Source of the DNA: an uncultured Paracoccaceae bacterium
GTDB lineage: Bacteria > Pseudomonadota > Alphaproteobacteria > Rhodobacterales > Rhodobacteraceae
Direction: 5' to 3'
Assembly (NCBI GenBank): GCA_947496605.1
Contig: CANMDF010000002.1
Coordinates: forward strand, 248,001-312,000
DNA length: 64,000 nt
The position numbers and the translations under genes were made by a program. The notes under the pieces were generated by a model. That model saw nothing but the letters and a program-made list of their open reading frames with translations, did not search any database and was not told the DNA's origin. Of the stretch, positions 17,773 to 27,532 are shown piece after piece (position 1 is the first letter of the stretch; each line of letters starts with the position of its first letter).

Positions 17773-18186
17773 TCACAACTCTCGGATCATGTCCTGATGA
17801 GGGATGCCTGCATCGTCGTAGAAAGGGCCAGTGGCGACAAAACCAAGGCGGGCATAAAACCCAATCGCGTGGCCTTGTGCGCCGAGTTTGGCATGGGTCA
17901 CACCGGGTTGCTCGCGCAGATAATCCATCGATGCGTTGACCAATGCAGCCCCAAGCCCCGTGCCGCGTTGTTCTGGCACCACACAAATCCGACCAATCTT
18001 GCCAGTTGTACCATCCATTAGAATGCGGGCGGTCCCAACAGGTTGCCTCTCAACCGTGGCCAACAGATGCACCCCAACAGGATCAAGATCGTCAATCTCA
18101 TCCGCCTCGGCGATGCCTTGTTCGTCGATGAACACCTGACGGCGCAGCGCGATACAAGGCGCGTAGTCTTTGACGACAGAGATCAT
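17773..18186 (-). CDS. GNAT-family N-acetyltransferase
   Basis: A 137-residue acetyltransferase with the acetyl-CoA-binding motif [14 protein letters not shown] near 67-80 and the closing segment GFYARLGF near 110. It is close to the ElaA-like group. The substrate cannot be read from sequence. Its ATG overlaps the dapE stop (ATGA), so it is translationally coupled to dapE. That may or may not imply a diaminopimelate-related substrate. Confidence 0.87.
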   Translation of the reverse strand: MISVVKDYAPCIALRRQVFIDEQGIAEADEIDDLDPVGVHLLATVERQPVGTARILMDGTTGKIGRICVVPEQRGTGLGAALVNASMDYLREQPGVTHAKLGAQGHAIGFYARLGFVATGPFYDDAGIPHQDMIREL

Positions 18187-19325
18187 GCAAAGTAATCCTG
18201 CAAGATGCGGGTATAGATCGCCTTTAATTGTCCAATTTGTTCGACCGAGACGCGTTCGTCCACCTGATGCATCGTCTTGCCGACAAGCCCGAACTCTACA
18301 ACCGGGCAGTGATGTTTCACAAACCGCGCGTCCGATGTGCCGCCTGTGGTCGACAGTTCAGGTTTCACCCCGGTTTCGGCCTCAACCGCGCGGCCCACCA
18401 GATCAGACAAGTCGCCCGGTGGCGTGACAAAGCTCTCGCCCGACACTTTCGCGCGCATCTCAACTTGGATATCAAACGCGGCTGCGACTTTATCGGCTTC
18501 GTCCTGCATCCAGGTGGTCAGATCAGCGCTGGAGTAGGTGTCGTTGAAACGGATGTTCACGGTCGCCTTGGTTTGCGACGGAATGACATTGGTGGCCGGA
18601 TTGCCTGTATCAATGGTTAGCACTTGCAAAGACGACGGATCGAAGTGTGACGTCCCATTGTCCAACACACGCGAAGACAGCACATCCATCAACCGTGCCA
18701 TCGCAGGCATCGGATTCTTGGCACGGTGGGGGTAGGCTGCATGGCCTTGCACGCCGGTCAGCGTGAAGAACGCGGTCATGGACCCGCGACGCCCGATTTT
18801 CATCGCCTCACCCATCACATCAGGGCAAGTGGGTTCGCCCACCAAACAGACTGACATCGCCTCATTGTTGGTCGCCATCCAATCCAGCAAAGCGGTGGTG
18901 CCATCGATGGCATCGCCTTCTTCATCCCCAGTAATTGCCAGCACGACGGCACCATCGGGCGGCGTATCCTTGACGAAATCAATCGCGGCGGCGGCAAAGG
19001 CAGCCACGCCGGATTTCATGTCCGTGGACCCGCGACCATAAAGATAGCCATCCTTAATCTCGGCCCCGAAGGGCGGCATGGTCCAAGCGGCCTCATCCCC
19101 TAAAGGCACAACATCAGTATGGCCGTTGAACCCGAACGTGCGGTTCGCGCCCTGACGACCCCAGCGGGCGTAAAGGTTAGACACGTCACCGCGATCCACG
19201 CGGGTGCAGGTGAACCCCGCTTTGCTCAGGACGTCCTCAAGCAAGACCAGCGCACCGCCTTCGACAGGTGTAATGGACGGGCATCGAACCAAATCAGCGG
19301 TCAGTGCGACGGGATCAATCGGCAT
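18183..19325 (-). CDS. dapE: Succinyl-diaminopimelate desuccinylase
   Basis: Hydrolyses N-succinyl-LL-diaminopimelate in the lysine/peptidoglycan precursor pathway. The 380-residue M20-family zinc enzyme has GHTDVVPLG near 69 (metal His and Asp) and the catalytic [11 protein letters not shown] near 132, and the dimerisation domain in the middle. dapD of the same pathway lies about 3 kb away on the same strand. The genes are not one operon because other cistrons intervene. Confidence 0.95.
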   Translation of the reverse strand: MPIDPVALTADLVRCPSITPVEGGALVLLEDVLSKAGFTCTRVDRGDVSNLYARWGRQGANRTFGFNGHTDVVPLGDEAAWTMPPFGAEIKDGYLYGRGSTDMKSGVAAFAAAAIDFVKDTPPDGAVVLAITGDEEGDAIDGTTALLDWMATNNEAMSVCLVGEPTCPDVMGEAMKIGRRGSMTAFFTLTGVQGHAAYPHRAKNPMPAMARLMDVLSSRVLDNGTSHFDPSSLQVLTIDTGNPATNVIPSQTKATVNIRFNDTYSSADLTTWMQDEADKVAAAFDIQVEMRAKVSGESFVTPPGDLSDLVGRAVEAETGVKPELSTTGGTSDARFVKHHCPVVEFGLVGKTMHQVDERVSVEQIGQLKAIYTRILQDYFA

Positions 19326-19426
19326 ATGCAGTCTCCTTTACGCCTATGGCTAGCGGGAAGAATGCAGGGATGCAAACCGCGGTCGGGGGCTATACATCCA
19401 AGCGCACTGCGCTAAATATCTGCGCT

Positions 19427-20869
19427 ATGACGACAAACCAGAGCACGCACCATTCCCGCCCCCAGCCAAAGGGGCGCCACCATATTGTGGTGGGCGATGG
19501 AATTACGGCGGCCGCCTTTGTGGCGCAGTGCGATTTGGCGTCCGGAGATACGCTAACAGTTTTGGGACGCAATGCATCCCAACTGGGGCGGGGGGCAGCT
19601 TATGCAGACCAAGACCCGGCTGATCCGTGGTGCTATGCCTATCTGCTGAATTCACCAGCGGATGATATTGATCCGGCATTTGCGGTTTGGCTCGAGCAGA
19701 ATTGGGCAGGGCTGCGTCAGAAGATGGAAGGGCGGCAACCCAATTGGCTGGGTGCCGCACAGCCCTTGCTTCAGCGCGGCGATACCTTCGGTCTGAACGC
19801 GCCACGCGCTTTTTACGGTGATTTCATGCAAGAGCAGATGACAGGTATTTATGCAGGTCTGCAGGCGCGTGGGATCACGATCAATGTCGTTGATGCGCAG
19901 GCCATCAGCCTCGAACAACTGCCAAACGGCTTGGCGGTGACAACAGACACAGGCGACGTCCTGACCGCGGATAGTATCGACATCGCTTCTGGCGGGCCAT
20001 CCAATCAGCGCTTGCCGGGCGATGATGGGCCTTTCAGTGCGCCGACCTTGTTCGGAAACGAAGCGCGAATCGCTGCGCATATCAAAGCAGGGGCCGAGAT
20101 TTTCTGCATTGGTGCGAACGCCACCATGCTGGACGTGCTGCGCCTGTGCCAATCGCTGATCCCCGATGATGACCTGAATAATGTGGCTTGTTCGCCCAGC
20201 GGTGGGTTGCCGCCGCCCTTGGTGCCGCGACTGCCCCGCCGTTTGACCACACCCGTATTGACCGGTGGGCATGCAACCGCGCAAAGCTTTCTGGATGAAG
20301 TCTGGGCCGCGATGGAGCTTGCCCGGTTGCAGGGCGATGAGATGCGCGAAATTCGTGCCGGGTTCCGCGCCTATTTCATTGAACATGGGCTGCGATACTT
20401 TGTGCCCAATGCCGATCAGGCGCGACTGGTTCCGCGCACCCTGCGCCATTGGCTGCGGGGCGGGACGCGCGATACCATCCTTGATTTCCACCGGCTGATG
20501 AAGCTGGGCAAATGCCGCACTTTGGGTGGTGGTGTGATTGAGATCACGCATAACGACAAAGGCGCACAAGTGCTTACCCGCGATAAGGCTGGCAATATCA
20601 CCGCGCATGACACCGGCTTTGTGATCAATTGCGCAGGTGCTGGGCAAGGATCGTTATACGATCCGCTGACCACTCAATTGATTGCGCAAAGGGCAATTAC
20701 GGTTTGCGATGTCACCGGTGGGCTAGAGGTGGGTGCGCGTTGCATGACTGGTGTGCCAAACGTCCGGCATCTTTCGCCCGCGACGACCGTGATCGGGGAT
20801 GAGGTGATGCCGATGCCACTTTATGATGCACATCTGTTGCGGACTTGGGCGGGGCGCGCCTATCAGTAG
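19427..20869 (+). CDS. FAD/NAD(P)-binding protein (NAD_binding_9 type)
   Basis: A 480-residue flavoprotein-like protein with an N-terminal dinucleotide-binding motif (HIVVGDGITAAAFV, a divergent GxGxxx form) and a second Rossmann region near 195-225 (FCIGANATMLDVL). The family acts on unidentified substrates. The ATG at 19427 is preferred: upstream in-frame codons would run into divergent dapE, which starts at 19325. Its last 7 bases overlap the convergent DUF3445 gene. Possible pairing with that heme protein as its reductase is speculation from position. Confidence 0.8.
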   Translation: MTTNQSTHHSRPQPKGRHHIVVGDGITAAAFVAQCDLASGDTLTVLGRNASQLGRGAAYADQDPADPWCYAYLLNSPADDIDPAFAVWLEQNWAGLRQKMEGRQPNWLGAAQPLLQRGDTFGLNAPRAFYGDFMQEQMTGIYAGLQARGITINVVDAQAISLEQLPNGLAVTTDTGDVLTADSIDIASGGPSNQRLPGDDGPFSAPTLFGNEARIAAHIKAGAEIFCIGANATMLDVLRLCQSLIPDDDLNNVACSPSGGLPPPLVPRLPRRLTTPVLTGGHATAQSFLDEVWAAMELARLQGDEMREIRAGFRAYFIEHGLRYFVPNADQARLVPRTLRHWLRGGTRDTILDFHRLMKLGKCRTLGGGVIEITHNDKGAQVLTRDKAGNITAHDTGFVINCAGAGQGSLYDPLTTQLIAQRAITVCDVTGGLEVGARCMTGVPNVRHLSPATTVIGDEVMPMPLYDAHLLRTWAGRAYQ

Positions 20870-21570
20870 GCCGCGTTTCGCACGACATAGGTGTGGATGG
20901 TGAAAATAACAGCATCGGTGCGGGGCAGACGCAAAATGCACTGACGTTCGGTTCGGATAAAGGGAGTCACCGCATCATCCACCTTCTTGTAGGGCTGATG
21001 CAGGTCTGCATCGCTATAGAACAGCTTATTAAACCGCCACATTGGTTTGCCAACACGCACGCCATCAAACAAACGCTGCACACGGCGGGCGATATTTTCG
21101 TCATATTCTGGGACGGGCGCGTGGATACCTATCAAAGGATGGTTGATCTTTTCTGCAAGCCGCCAATTGGCCGGAAAACACAAGACGGCACCCGTCAAAA
21201 CATGCGCGTCACCACGTTTCTCAAGTACGCAAATATCCTCTTGCACAAGATGCCCAAGCGTTGCGAGCGGCGCATCCCAACATAGAGGGACCATCCGACC
21301 ATCGGGGCAAGTGACCTGTGTTTGCGAGACTTCAAAACCGAGATTGGGAAGGATGCGGAGCGCCTCTTCCAGCACTTCTTTGCCTGCCGAGCCCGTCTCA
21401 GACAATACTTTGTCCGGCTGTTCTGCCAACAGCTTTGTCCGATAGGCCATTTGCGCAGCAAAGGCTTCATCAACGCGTAGCCAGTCGTCAGGGTCGCAAG
21501 GCATCGTACCGGGCAAGCGAGGATCGCCTGTTTGTGCGTCTGGCAAAGCGTCTTGCAGAATGACTGTCAT
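20863..21570 (-). CDS. DUF3445 family, heme-dependent oxidative N-demethylase-like
   Basis: A 235-residue member of the DUF3445 family, marked by CFPANWRLAEKIN and the following IHAPVP near 150-170. Characterised fungal and bacterial members bind heme and oxidatively demethylate amines with a separate NAD(P)H reductase. It is leftward and convergent with the flavoprotein gene. Length is shorter than some family members but the core is complete. Confidence 0.8.
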   Translation of the reverse strand: MTVILQDALPDAQTGDPRLPGTMPCDPDDWLRVDEAFAAQMAYRTKLLAEQPDKVLSETGSAGKEVLEEALRILPNLGFEVSQTQVTCPDGRMVPLCWDAPLATLGHLVQEDICVLEKRGDAHVLTGAVLCFPANWRLAEKINHPLIGIHAPVPEYDENIARRVQRLFDGVRVGKPMWRFNKLFYSDADLHQPYKKVDDAVTPFIRTERQCILRLPRTDAVIFTIHTYVVRNAAY

Positions 21571-21585
21571 GGCTGCGGGATTGCG

Positions 21586-21915
21586 CTAGGCTTTATCAAA
21601 AAATGGGGTCATTTGTGCGACGATCACGCTGTTTTCTTCCAGCGCCCGCGCCATCAGCTCTTTTTCGTCATCCGCGATATCATGCCCTTCGGCAAGACGT
21701 TCCTCGAGCGTGCCGTACCCCGACACATCCAATGGCGCGAGGTCCGCTTGCTTGAGGATCGCTACCGTTTCGCGCACCGCCTCGGCCTCATCGATACCGC
21801 TGGCATAGCACATCAGCGCGGCACCCGTGGCCTCTTCCGGCAGGCCATCGCCGGCGTTTCGACCCACTTCGACAAGCAGCGTATAGACCTGCTGGCGGCT
21901 CTCTTTTTTGGTCAT
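21586..21915 (-). CDS. Hypothetical protein, small helical
   Basis: A 109-residue protein, acidic and mostly helical, with no signal peptide or known motif. The start at 21915 overlaps the stop of the upstream membrane-protein gene (ATGA), so the two are coupled. It lies in a leftward run from dapD: dapD, membrane protein, this protein, DUF3445. I do not recognise the family. Confidence 0.7.
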   Translation of the reverse strand: MTKKESRQQVYTLLVEVGRNAGDGLPEEATGAALMCYASGIDEAEAVRETVAILKQADLAPLDVSGYGTLEERLAEGHDIADDEKELMARALEENSVIVAQMTPFFDKA

Positions 21916-22193
21916 TTGGTTTCTTTCTCTTCCCAGCGGGACCTGACCGCCCAGATCGTTGAGACGATAATCACGATTTGCAAAGGCGCGTAGATCACCA
22001 ACATCAGCGCAAGGATGCGCCAAAACAACGTGAGGTCCATCACAAGTGTCAGCGAGACCGCGGGCAAAAACAATGACGCCAGCAGAAGCGAAATCATCAA
22101 GATATCAGCCGCCACTGGCAACCAAGCCGCCTTAAACGACGGGCGTATGCCCGCCGCGATGCGCTTGCGCGCCAGAAGGCGGCTGATGATCAT
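21912..22193 (-). CDS. Small two-helix membrane protein
   Basis: A 93-residue protein with two hydrophobic segments (about 28-48 and 55-78) and charged ends, so an inner-membrane protein. It starts right after the dapD stop and overlaps the next gene by 4 bases. The family is unknown to me. Translational coupling to both neighbours suggests it is expressed with dapD. Confidence 0.68.
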   Translation of the reverse strand: MIISRLLARKRIAAGIRPSFKAAWLPVAADILMISLLLASLFLPAVSLTLVMDLTLFWRILALMLVIYAPLQIVIIVSTIWAVRSRWEEKETK

Positions 22194-23021
22194 TTAATCA
22201 CGCAGCAGTTCATTGATGCCAGTCTTAGAACGTGTCCGCTCATCCACCCGCTTGACGATCACTGCGCAGTACAGGCTGACGTTGTTCTTGGATGGCATGG
22301 AACCGGCCACGACAACCGAATATGGCGGCACTTCGCCGTACATGACTTCGCCGGTTTCGCGGTCCACGATTTTGGTGGACTGGCCAATGAACACACCCAT
22401 GCCAAGGACCGAGCCTTCGCGCACAATGCAGCCTTCAACAACCTCGGACCGGGCACCGATAAAGCAGTTGTCTTCGATGATGGTCGGACCCGCTTGCATC
22501 GGCTCCAAAACGCCGCCAATGCCGACACCGCCAGAAAGGTGCACATTCTTACCGATCTGTGCGCAAGACCCAACAGTGGCCCAGCCGTCAACCATGGAAC
22601 CTTCATCGACGTATGCGCCGAGGTTCACGAAGGATGGCATCAAGACAACGTCTTTGGCGATATAGGCTGAGCGGCGCACGATTGATCCAGGGACTGCGCG
22701 AAAGCCTGCTTCACGCCATTGGTTTTCACCCCAGCCGTCAAACTTGGAGGGCACTTTGTCCCACCAGCTGCTGCCACCGTTGCCGCCGGAAATCGGCTCC
22801 ATGTCGTTCAGGCGGAAGGACAAAAGGACCGCCTTCTTCGCCCATTGGTTCACATGCCAGCTGCCGTCTTCCAGCTTTTCTGCCACGCGCAATTTGCCGC
22901 TATCCAGCGCATTGAGCGTATCTTCAATCGCTTCGCGGGTCTCGCCTTGGGTGGACGTCGTGATGGTATCGCGGGCATCCCACGCGGCTTCGATGGCGGT
23001 CTCTAGGGCAGCATTGGACAT
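22194..23021 (-). CDS. dapD: Tetrahydrodipicolinate N-succinyltransferase
   Basis: Transfers succinyl from succinyl-CoA to tetrahydrodipicolinate, two steps before dapE. The 275-residue protein has an N-terminal helical domain and left-handed beta-helix hexapeptide repeats from ~110 to 230. The start at 23021 (MSNAALETA) follows CGGAG; a longer in-frame extension to 23168 has no ribosome binding site and would cover the promoter region. A 136-base divergent gap separates it from the LOG-family gene. Confidence 0.95.
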   Translation of the reverse strand: MSNAALETAIEAAWDARDTITTSTQGETREAIEDTLNALDSGKLRVAEKLEDGSWHVNQWAKKAVLLSFRLNDMEPISGGNGGSSWWDKVPSKFDGWGENQWREAGFRAVPGSIVRRSAYIAKDVVLMPSFVNLGAYVDEGSMVDGWATVGSCAQIGKNVHLSGGVGIGGVLEPMQAGPTIIEDNCFIGARSEVVEGCIVREGSVLGMGVFIGQSTKIVDRETGEVMYGEVPPYSVVVAGSMPSKNNVSLYCAVIVKRVDERTRSKTGINELLRD

Positions 23022-23157
23022 GAGGATTCTCCGGTCTGATAATTTACCGCGGTATCTAGCGGGGAAGGGCGGATCAATCAATGTATGGTGTAATGCGTTG
23101 CATCTTTGGCGATGTCGGGCAACTCTGCGGGCAACCAAAATGCAGGATACCGATCTT

Positions 23158-24003
23158 ATGAAAGACAACCGCCACCACCCGTTCCGCGACAGCCACCAAG
23201 ACCGCGAAGAGGTAAAGCAAGTCCCCGATACACCGCAAACACGTGCGCCGTCTTACGCGTTGGCCTTTGCCGATGATGATTTCATGTGCCGCGAAGAACT
23301 GCGACCAGTGCGGTTGCAACTGGAATTGCTGAAGCCTGAGATGTTGATGAACGAGGCGGGCGTGAATTCGACCATTGTATTGTTCGGCGGTGCACGTATT
23401 CCTGAACCGGCCAAGAAAGACACTGCACGCACCGAAACGCTTGCTGATTTGTCAGCGTTTTATGAAGAGGCGCGGCGCTTTGCCAAAATGATGACCGCTA
23501 AATCGATGGAATCCGGTGGCACTGACGACGTCATCGTGACAGGCGGCGGCCCCGGTGTGATGGAGGCGGGCAACCGCGGCGCAGAAGAAGCAGGTGGGCG
23601 TTCTATCGGCCTGAACATCGTGTTGCCACATGAGCAGGCGCCAAATCCTTATGTCACGCCAGAGCTGTGTTTTAACTTCCACTATTTTGCGATCCGCAAG
23701 ATGCACTTCCTGATGCGGGCCTCTGCGGTCTGCGTATTTCCTGGTGGCTTTGGCACTTTGGATGAAATGTTCGAAGCGCTGACGTTGATCCAAACGGGCC
23801 GCATGGAGCAGGTGCCGTTCTTGCTGTTTGGCAAAGACTTTTGGGAAAAGATCATCAATTGGGATGCGCTGGCCGATGCGGGCACAATTTCTGCTGATGA
23901 TCTGAAACTCTTTCGCTTTGTTGATACAGCAGAAGAGGCGATCGCTGCCTTGGAAAACTGGGAAGGCAAAGGCGAAAAGCGGGGCGTGATTCCGGGACGT
24001 TAG
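23158..24003 (+). CDS. LOG-family protein (TIGR00730 Rossmann fold)
   Basis: A 281-residue protein of the LONELY-GUY/lysine-decarboxylase-like family. [14 protein letters not shown] near 125 and PGGFGTLDE near 195-205 form the nucleotide-binding site; LOG enzymes release cytokinin bases from their ribotides and some bacterial members hydrolyse nucleotide monophosphates. The first ~60 residues are charged and low in structure. Start at 23158 is favoured by AGGA upstream; an ATG at 23140 is possible. gntK follows after 1 base. Confidence 0.85.
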   Translation: MKDNRHHPFRDSHQDREEVKQVPDTPQTRAPSYALAFADDDFMCREELRPVRLQLELLKPEMLMNEAGVNSTIVLFGGARIPEPAKKDTARTETLADLSAFYEEARRFAKMMTAKSMESGGTDDVIVTGGGPGVMEAGNRGAEEAGGRSIGLNIVLPHEQAPNPYVTPELCFNFHYFAIRKMHFLMRASAVCVFPGGFGTLDEMFEALTLIQTGRMEQVPFLLFGKDFWEKIINWDALADAGTISADDLKLFRFVDTAEEAIAALENWEGKGEKRGVIPGR

Positions 24004-24004
24004 A

Positions 24005-24490
24005 ATGTTTGATGCTGTGCTAGTGATGGGGGTATCCGGTTCGGGCAAAAGCACGGTCGGCCGCATGATAGCGGACATCTACGGCGGCGTTTTTCTCGAT
24101 GGTGACGACTATCATCCACAAAGCAATGTCGATTGGATGGCGCAGGGCAAGCCTCTGACGGATGAGATGCGTTGGCCTTGGCTGACGCAACTGGCCGTCG
24201 AGGTGAACGAAGAGCGACAACATGGGTTTACGGTTTTTGCCTGTTCTTCGCTGCGTAAATCCTATCGGGATCACCTGCGCGCAGCGATCCAAGACTTGCG
24301 GGTCGTCTATCTAGACGCCCAGCAGGATGTAATCGCCAAGCGCCTCGCGCAACGCTCTGACCATTTCATGCCAGTGTCTTTATTGCACAGCCAATTCGCA
24401 ACGTTAGAGCCGCCTCAGGACGTTTTTGCACGCATCGACATGCATCAACCACCCGAACTGATTGCGGATGAGTTGGGCGAACTCTTCTAA
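24005..24490 (+). CDS. gntK: Gluconokinase
   Basis: Phosphorylates gluconate to 6-phosphogluconate for the Entner-Doudoroff/pentose phosphate routes. The 161-residue kinase has the P-loop GVSGSGKST at 9-17 and DGDDYHP near 33-40, both diagnostic for bacterial gluconokinase. It starts one base after the LOG-family stop, so it is co-transcribed with it. No gluconate permease is next to it. It ends 18 bases from convergent rlmN. Confidence 0.9.
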   Translation: MFDAVLVMGVSGSGKSTVGRMIADIYGGVFLDGDDYHPQSNVDWMAQGKPLTDEMRWPWLTQLAVEVNEERQHGFTVFACSSLRKSYRDHLRAAIQDLRVVYLDAQQDVIAKRLAQRSDHFMPVSLLHSQFATLEPPQDVFARIDMHQPPELIADELGELF

Positions 24491-24508
24491 AGGGATAGAT
24501 GCTGCGAC

Positions 24509-25684
24509 CTACAGTCCAGCTTCTTGCGCGATTTGCGCCTTTGACTTGCGCTGTCGTTCCGTCGCTGATTTCAACTGTCCGCAGGCCGCCATGATGTCTT
24601 CACCACGAGGTTTGCGGATCGGTGACGCGTAACCAGCCTGATAGATAATATCTGCAAACTTGCGGATGCGGTTGTTTGAGGACCGTTTGTAAGGTGCACC
24701 GGGCCACTCGTTGAATGGGATCAGGTTAATCTTGGCCGGAATGCCCTCGATGAGTTTGATCAAGCGGTGGGCGTCTGCGTCGCTATCATTCACGCCGTCC
24801 AGCATCACATACTCAAATGTGATCCGCTCAGAGTTCGATACTTTGGGGTACTCTCGCAGCGCATCTAACAGGTCGGCCAACGGCCAGCGCTTGTTGATCG
24901 GCACCAAGCGGTCGCGCACGTCGTCTGTCGTCGCGTGGAAAGAAATCGCCAACTGACAGCCGATTTCTTGGGCTGTGCGTGCGATCTCTGGCACCACACC
25001 TGACGTTGAAAGCGTGATCCGGCGGCGCGACAGGGAAATCCCCTCAGGATCCATCGCGATCTTCATCGCTTCACGCACGTTTTCAAAGTTATAAAGCGGC
25101 TCGCCCATGCCCATCAAAACGATGTTCGACAAAAGCCGGGTTTCATCTTTGGGCGCGCCGGGGACTGGCCACTCGCCCAGATCATCGCGGGCGACCATAA
25201 CTTGGCCGACAATTTCAGCCGCAGTTAGATTGCGGACCAGTTTCTGTGTACCTGTATGACAGAACGAACAGGTCAAGGTGCAGCCGACTTGGCTGGAAAT
25301 ACACAGCGTGCCGCGATCGGTTTCAGGGATATAGACAACCTCAACCTCGTGACCGCCCGCGATCCGCACCAGATATTTGCGCGTACCATCGTCCGACACC
25401 TGGCGGGTCACAACCTCGGGCAGCTCAATCACAAAAGTTTCGGCCAGCATCGCGCGGTAATCTTTGGACAGGTTCGTCATTTCGCCAAAATCGCGGACAC
25501 CCCAGTGATAGATCCATTGCCAAATCTGGCCCACCCGCATCTTGGCCTGTTTTTCTTTCGTGCCAGCCGAAATCAAGGCATCGCGCATTTGATCACGGGA
25601 CAGACCAATCAGGTTCTGCGGTCCGTCTGGCAGCTTGCGCGGAATAGTCAGCACGTCCTGCGTAATGGGGGCCTTGGCGTCCAT
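24509..25684 (-). CDS. rlmN: 23S rRNA A2503/tRNA A37 C2-methyltransferase
   Basis: A 391-residue radical-SAM enzyme that methylates C2 of A2503 in 23S rRNA and of A37 in some tRNAs. The CxxxCxxC cluster motif (CTLTCSFC) is near 134-141, and the second catalytic cysteine is in DIMAACGQL near 365. Length and order match the family. The gene reads leftward, downstream of the terminated ialB-like gene, so it has its own promoter between 25685 and 25720. Confidence 0.95.
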   Translation of the reverse strand: MDAKAPITQDVLTIPRKLPDGPQNLIGLSRDQMRDALISAGTKEKQAKMRVGQIWQWIYHWGVRDFGEMTNLSKDYRAMLAETFVIELPEVVTRQVSDDGTRKYLVRIAGGHEVEVVYIPETDRGTLCISSQVGCTLTCSFCHTGTQKLVRNLTAAEIVGQVMVARDDLGEWPVPGAPKDETRLLSNIVLMGMGEPLYNFENVREAMKIAMDPEGISLSRRRITLSTSGVVPEIARTAQEIGCQLAISFHATTDDVRDRLVPINKRWPLADLLDALREYPKVSNSERITFEYVMLDGVNDSDADAHRLIKLIEGIPAKINLIPFNEWPGAPYKRSSNNRIRKFADIIYQAGYASPIRKPRGEDIMAACGQLKSATERQRKSKAQIAQEAGL

Positions 25685-25720
25685 GGGGTCACTCTCAAAC
25701 TGGGATTACGGGGCATATAA

Positions 25721-25760
25721 GAGAAAGAGGCGGCTTCCACAAGGAAACCGCCTCTTTTGA
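25721..25760 (-). terminator. Terminator of the IalB-family gene
   Basis: An inverted repeat, AAAGAGGCGG...CCGCCTCTTT, with a second short stem toward the loop, ending on the minus strand in TTTCTCTT. It lies 18 bases past the IalB-family stop and could also stop plus-strand RNA. Confidence 0.85.
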
Positions 25761-25777
25761 TAAACTGAACAAGTGGT

Positions 25778-26308
25778 TTAGCCCGCGCAGCGATTGCCAG
25801 CTTCGTCGACAGCTGCGGTAAAGCCCAGCAAGCTGAATGTATCTTGTGTTTGCGTGCCACGACCAGAACGACCGGTCAAAACAGCATTGGCGCCACGCTT
25901 CATAGCGGCCACGAATTTTGCATCATCTTCGGCTGTGGCGGGCCATGCGGTCTCACCTTGGGTGAACATCTGGAAGGTGGTGTCGCCCACCTGCATGCTG
26001 ACAGTTGATTCGTTGGCAAACGGATAGCCGCCGGTAAACATGACCTGACCGGTCACGCCTTCGGATGGGCGATAGAACACAATCAGGCGGATATCACCGC
26101 GGCGCACGTCAACAGCGTTACCGTCACGGGTGTTTACGGTTTCCTTAGGCGCCGACACAGCCCAGCATTCATTTGGGTCGCTTTCAACAAAAACGCTCCA
26201 ATCTGTGTTGGCAGAAACGCGATTATCGCTTTCTTCCTGCGCTGTTGCAGCATTGGCCAATAGCAATGCCAGAGAAACGCTCATCATACGCGAAAAATTC
26301 AAAATCAT
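25778..26308 (-). CDS. Invasion-associated locus B (IalB) family protein
   Basis: A 176-residue periplasmic protein: signal peptide ~1-23 (cleavage near ATAQ), then the IalB-family beta-rich domain (WSVFVESDPNECWAVS, RGDIRLIVFYRP). Named from Bartonella, where it aids erythrocyte entry, but it is common in free-living marine alphaproteobacteria, so a role in invasion should not be assumed. A terminator follows. A 195-base divergent gap separates it from the asparaginase gene. Confidence 0.88.
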   Translation of the reverse strand: MILNFSRMMSVSLALLLANAATAQEESDNRVSANTDWSVFVESDPNECWAVSAPKETVNTRDGNAVDVRRGDIRLIVFYRPSEGVTGQVMFTGGYPFANESTVSMQVGDTTFQMFTQGETAWPATAEDDAKFVAAMKRGANAVLTGRSGRGTQTQDTFSLLGFTAAVDEAGNRCAG

Positions 26309-26503
26309 TTTACAGCCTCCAAGCTGTCCTTGCCTCTGGATGCCTCATCCGGTCCGTGGCGCATCTTGCGGCACCTTTTCGACTGGCGAGACGTTGTTCA
26401 ACTCGATAGCGTAGAGCATAGCAAAAATCCGCCCGTCGGGGAAAGCCCCTTCGCGCTGCACTGCGCTACGCCAACGACTTATACAATCCAAAAAGGCAAT
26501 AAA

Positions 26504-27496
26504 ATGGCAAAACCTGTTGATCTGGTCGAAGTGTGGCGCGGAGATCTGCTTGAATGCGTACACCAGGGTCACGCAGTTGTGTGCGATGATACCGGGCAAA
26601 TTGTCGAGGCATGGGGTGATCCCAGCAAAATGATATACCCCAGATCGTCTTGCAAAATGATCCAGGCGTTGCCCTTGGTTGAAAGTGGCGCAGCCGATGG
26701 ATTATCGGATCAGCACCTTGCTTTGGCGTCAGCATCTCACAATGCAGCAGCCATTCACACTGATTTGGTCCGGACATGGATGAGCGGCCTTGGTCTGGAC
26801 GATGATGCGTTTCGCTGCGGGCCAGCGATGCCAATGGATCAAGAGGCGCGGCATGCGTTGATCAGGGCCGATCAAGCGCCCCGTCAAATCCACAACGAAT
26901 GCTCTGGCAAACATGCAGGGTTTTTGACGTTAACCAAACACCTTGGCGCGGCTGCAGATTATGAGTTGATCGATCATCCAGTGCAGCAAGCGGTCAAATC
27001 TGCGTTTGAGGACGTCACACAGGAAACCAGCCCGATGTACGGGATTGACGGATGCTCTGCGCCTAATCACGCTTGCACTGTTCACGGGTTGGCGCGTGCA
27101 ATGGCGTTCTTTGCCAGTGCGCAGGATCGCTCGGACACCCGTAGCACCGCTGCGGCAAGACTGACCAAGGCGATGGCGACATGCCCCGAATTCGTTGCAG
27201 GCGAAACCCGGACCTGCACCGATCTGATGCGGGCCATGGATCATAAGGTGGCGATAAAAACCGGCGCAGAAGGCGTGTTTGTTGCGATCATCCCTGAAAA
27301 GCGTCTTGGCATTGCGATCAAAGTGATGGACGGCGCACAACGCGCCCGCGATTGCGTGATTGCAGCACTCTTAGTGCGGTTGGGTGTGCTTGATCCACAG
27401 CATCCTGCCGCGATTGCGCGTATGAATGGACCAGTTCTGAACCGCAGAAACACGGTAACCGGCTACATTCGCGCTCATGCGACTCTCGTCGCCTAG
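26504..27496 (+). CDS. L-asparaginase, Rhizobium etli ReAV type
   Basis: A 330-residue asparaginase of the Rhizobium etli class (Asparaginase_II), unrelated to the E. coli type. The Ser-x-x-Lys tandem is Ser48-Lys51 (SSCK), and a zinc site like ReAV is present as Cys133, Lys136 (ECSGKHAGF) and Cys184 (DGCSAPNHA). It would hydrolyse asparagine to aspartate and ammonia, presumably in the cytoplasm as no signal peptide follows the start. The ATG at 26504 follows AAAGG; a longer in-frame extension has no such site. Confidence 0.88.
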   Translation: MAKPVDLVEVWRGDLLECVHQGHAVVCDDTGQIVEAWGDPSKMIYPRSSCKMIQALPLVESGAADGLSDQHLALASASHNAAAIHTDLVRTWMSGLGLDDDAFRCGPAMPMDQEARHALIRADQAPRQIHNECSGKHAGFLTLTKHLGAAADYELIDHPVQQAVKSAFEDVTQETSPMYGIDGCSAPNHACTVHGLARAMAFFASAQDRSDTRSTAAARLTKAMATCPEFVAGETRTCTDLMRAMDHKVAIKTGAEGVFVAIIPEKRLGIAIKVMDGAQRARDCVIAALLVRLGVLDPQHPAAIARMNGPVLNRRNTVTGYIRAHATLVA

Positions 27497-27532
27497 GCCC
27501 CCTGAAACCGCACTCTAGAGAAAGTTTGCCTC

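Noticed and set aside
19652..20647. 331-codon open frame antisense to the FAD/NAD(P)-binding gene
   Set aside because: No ribosome binding site and low-complexity shadow composition; the sense frame has dinucleotide-binding motifs.
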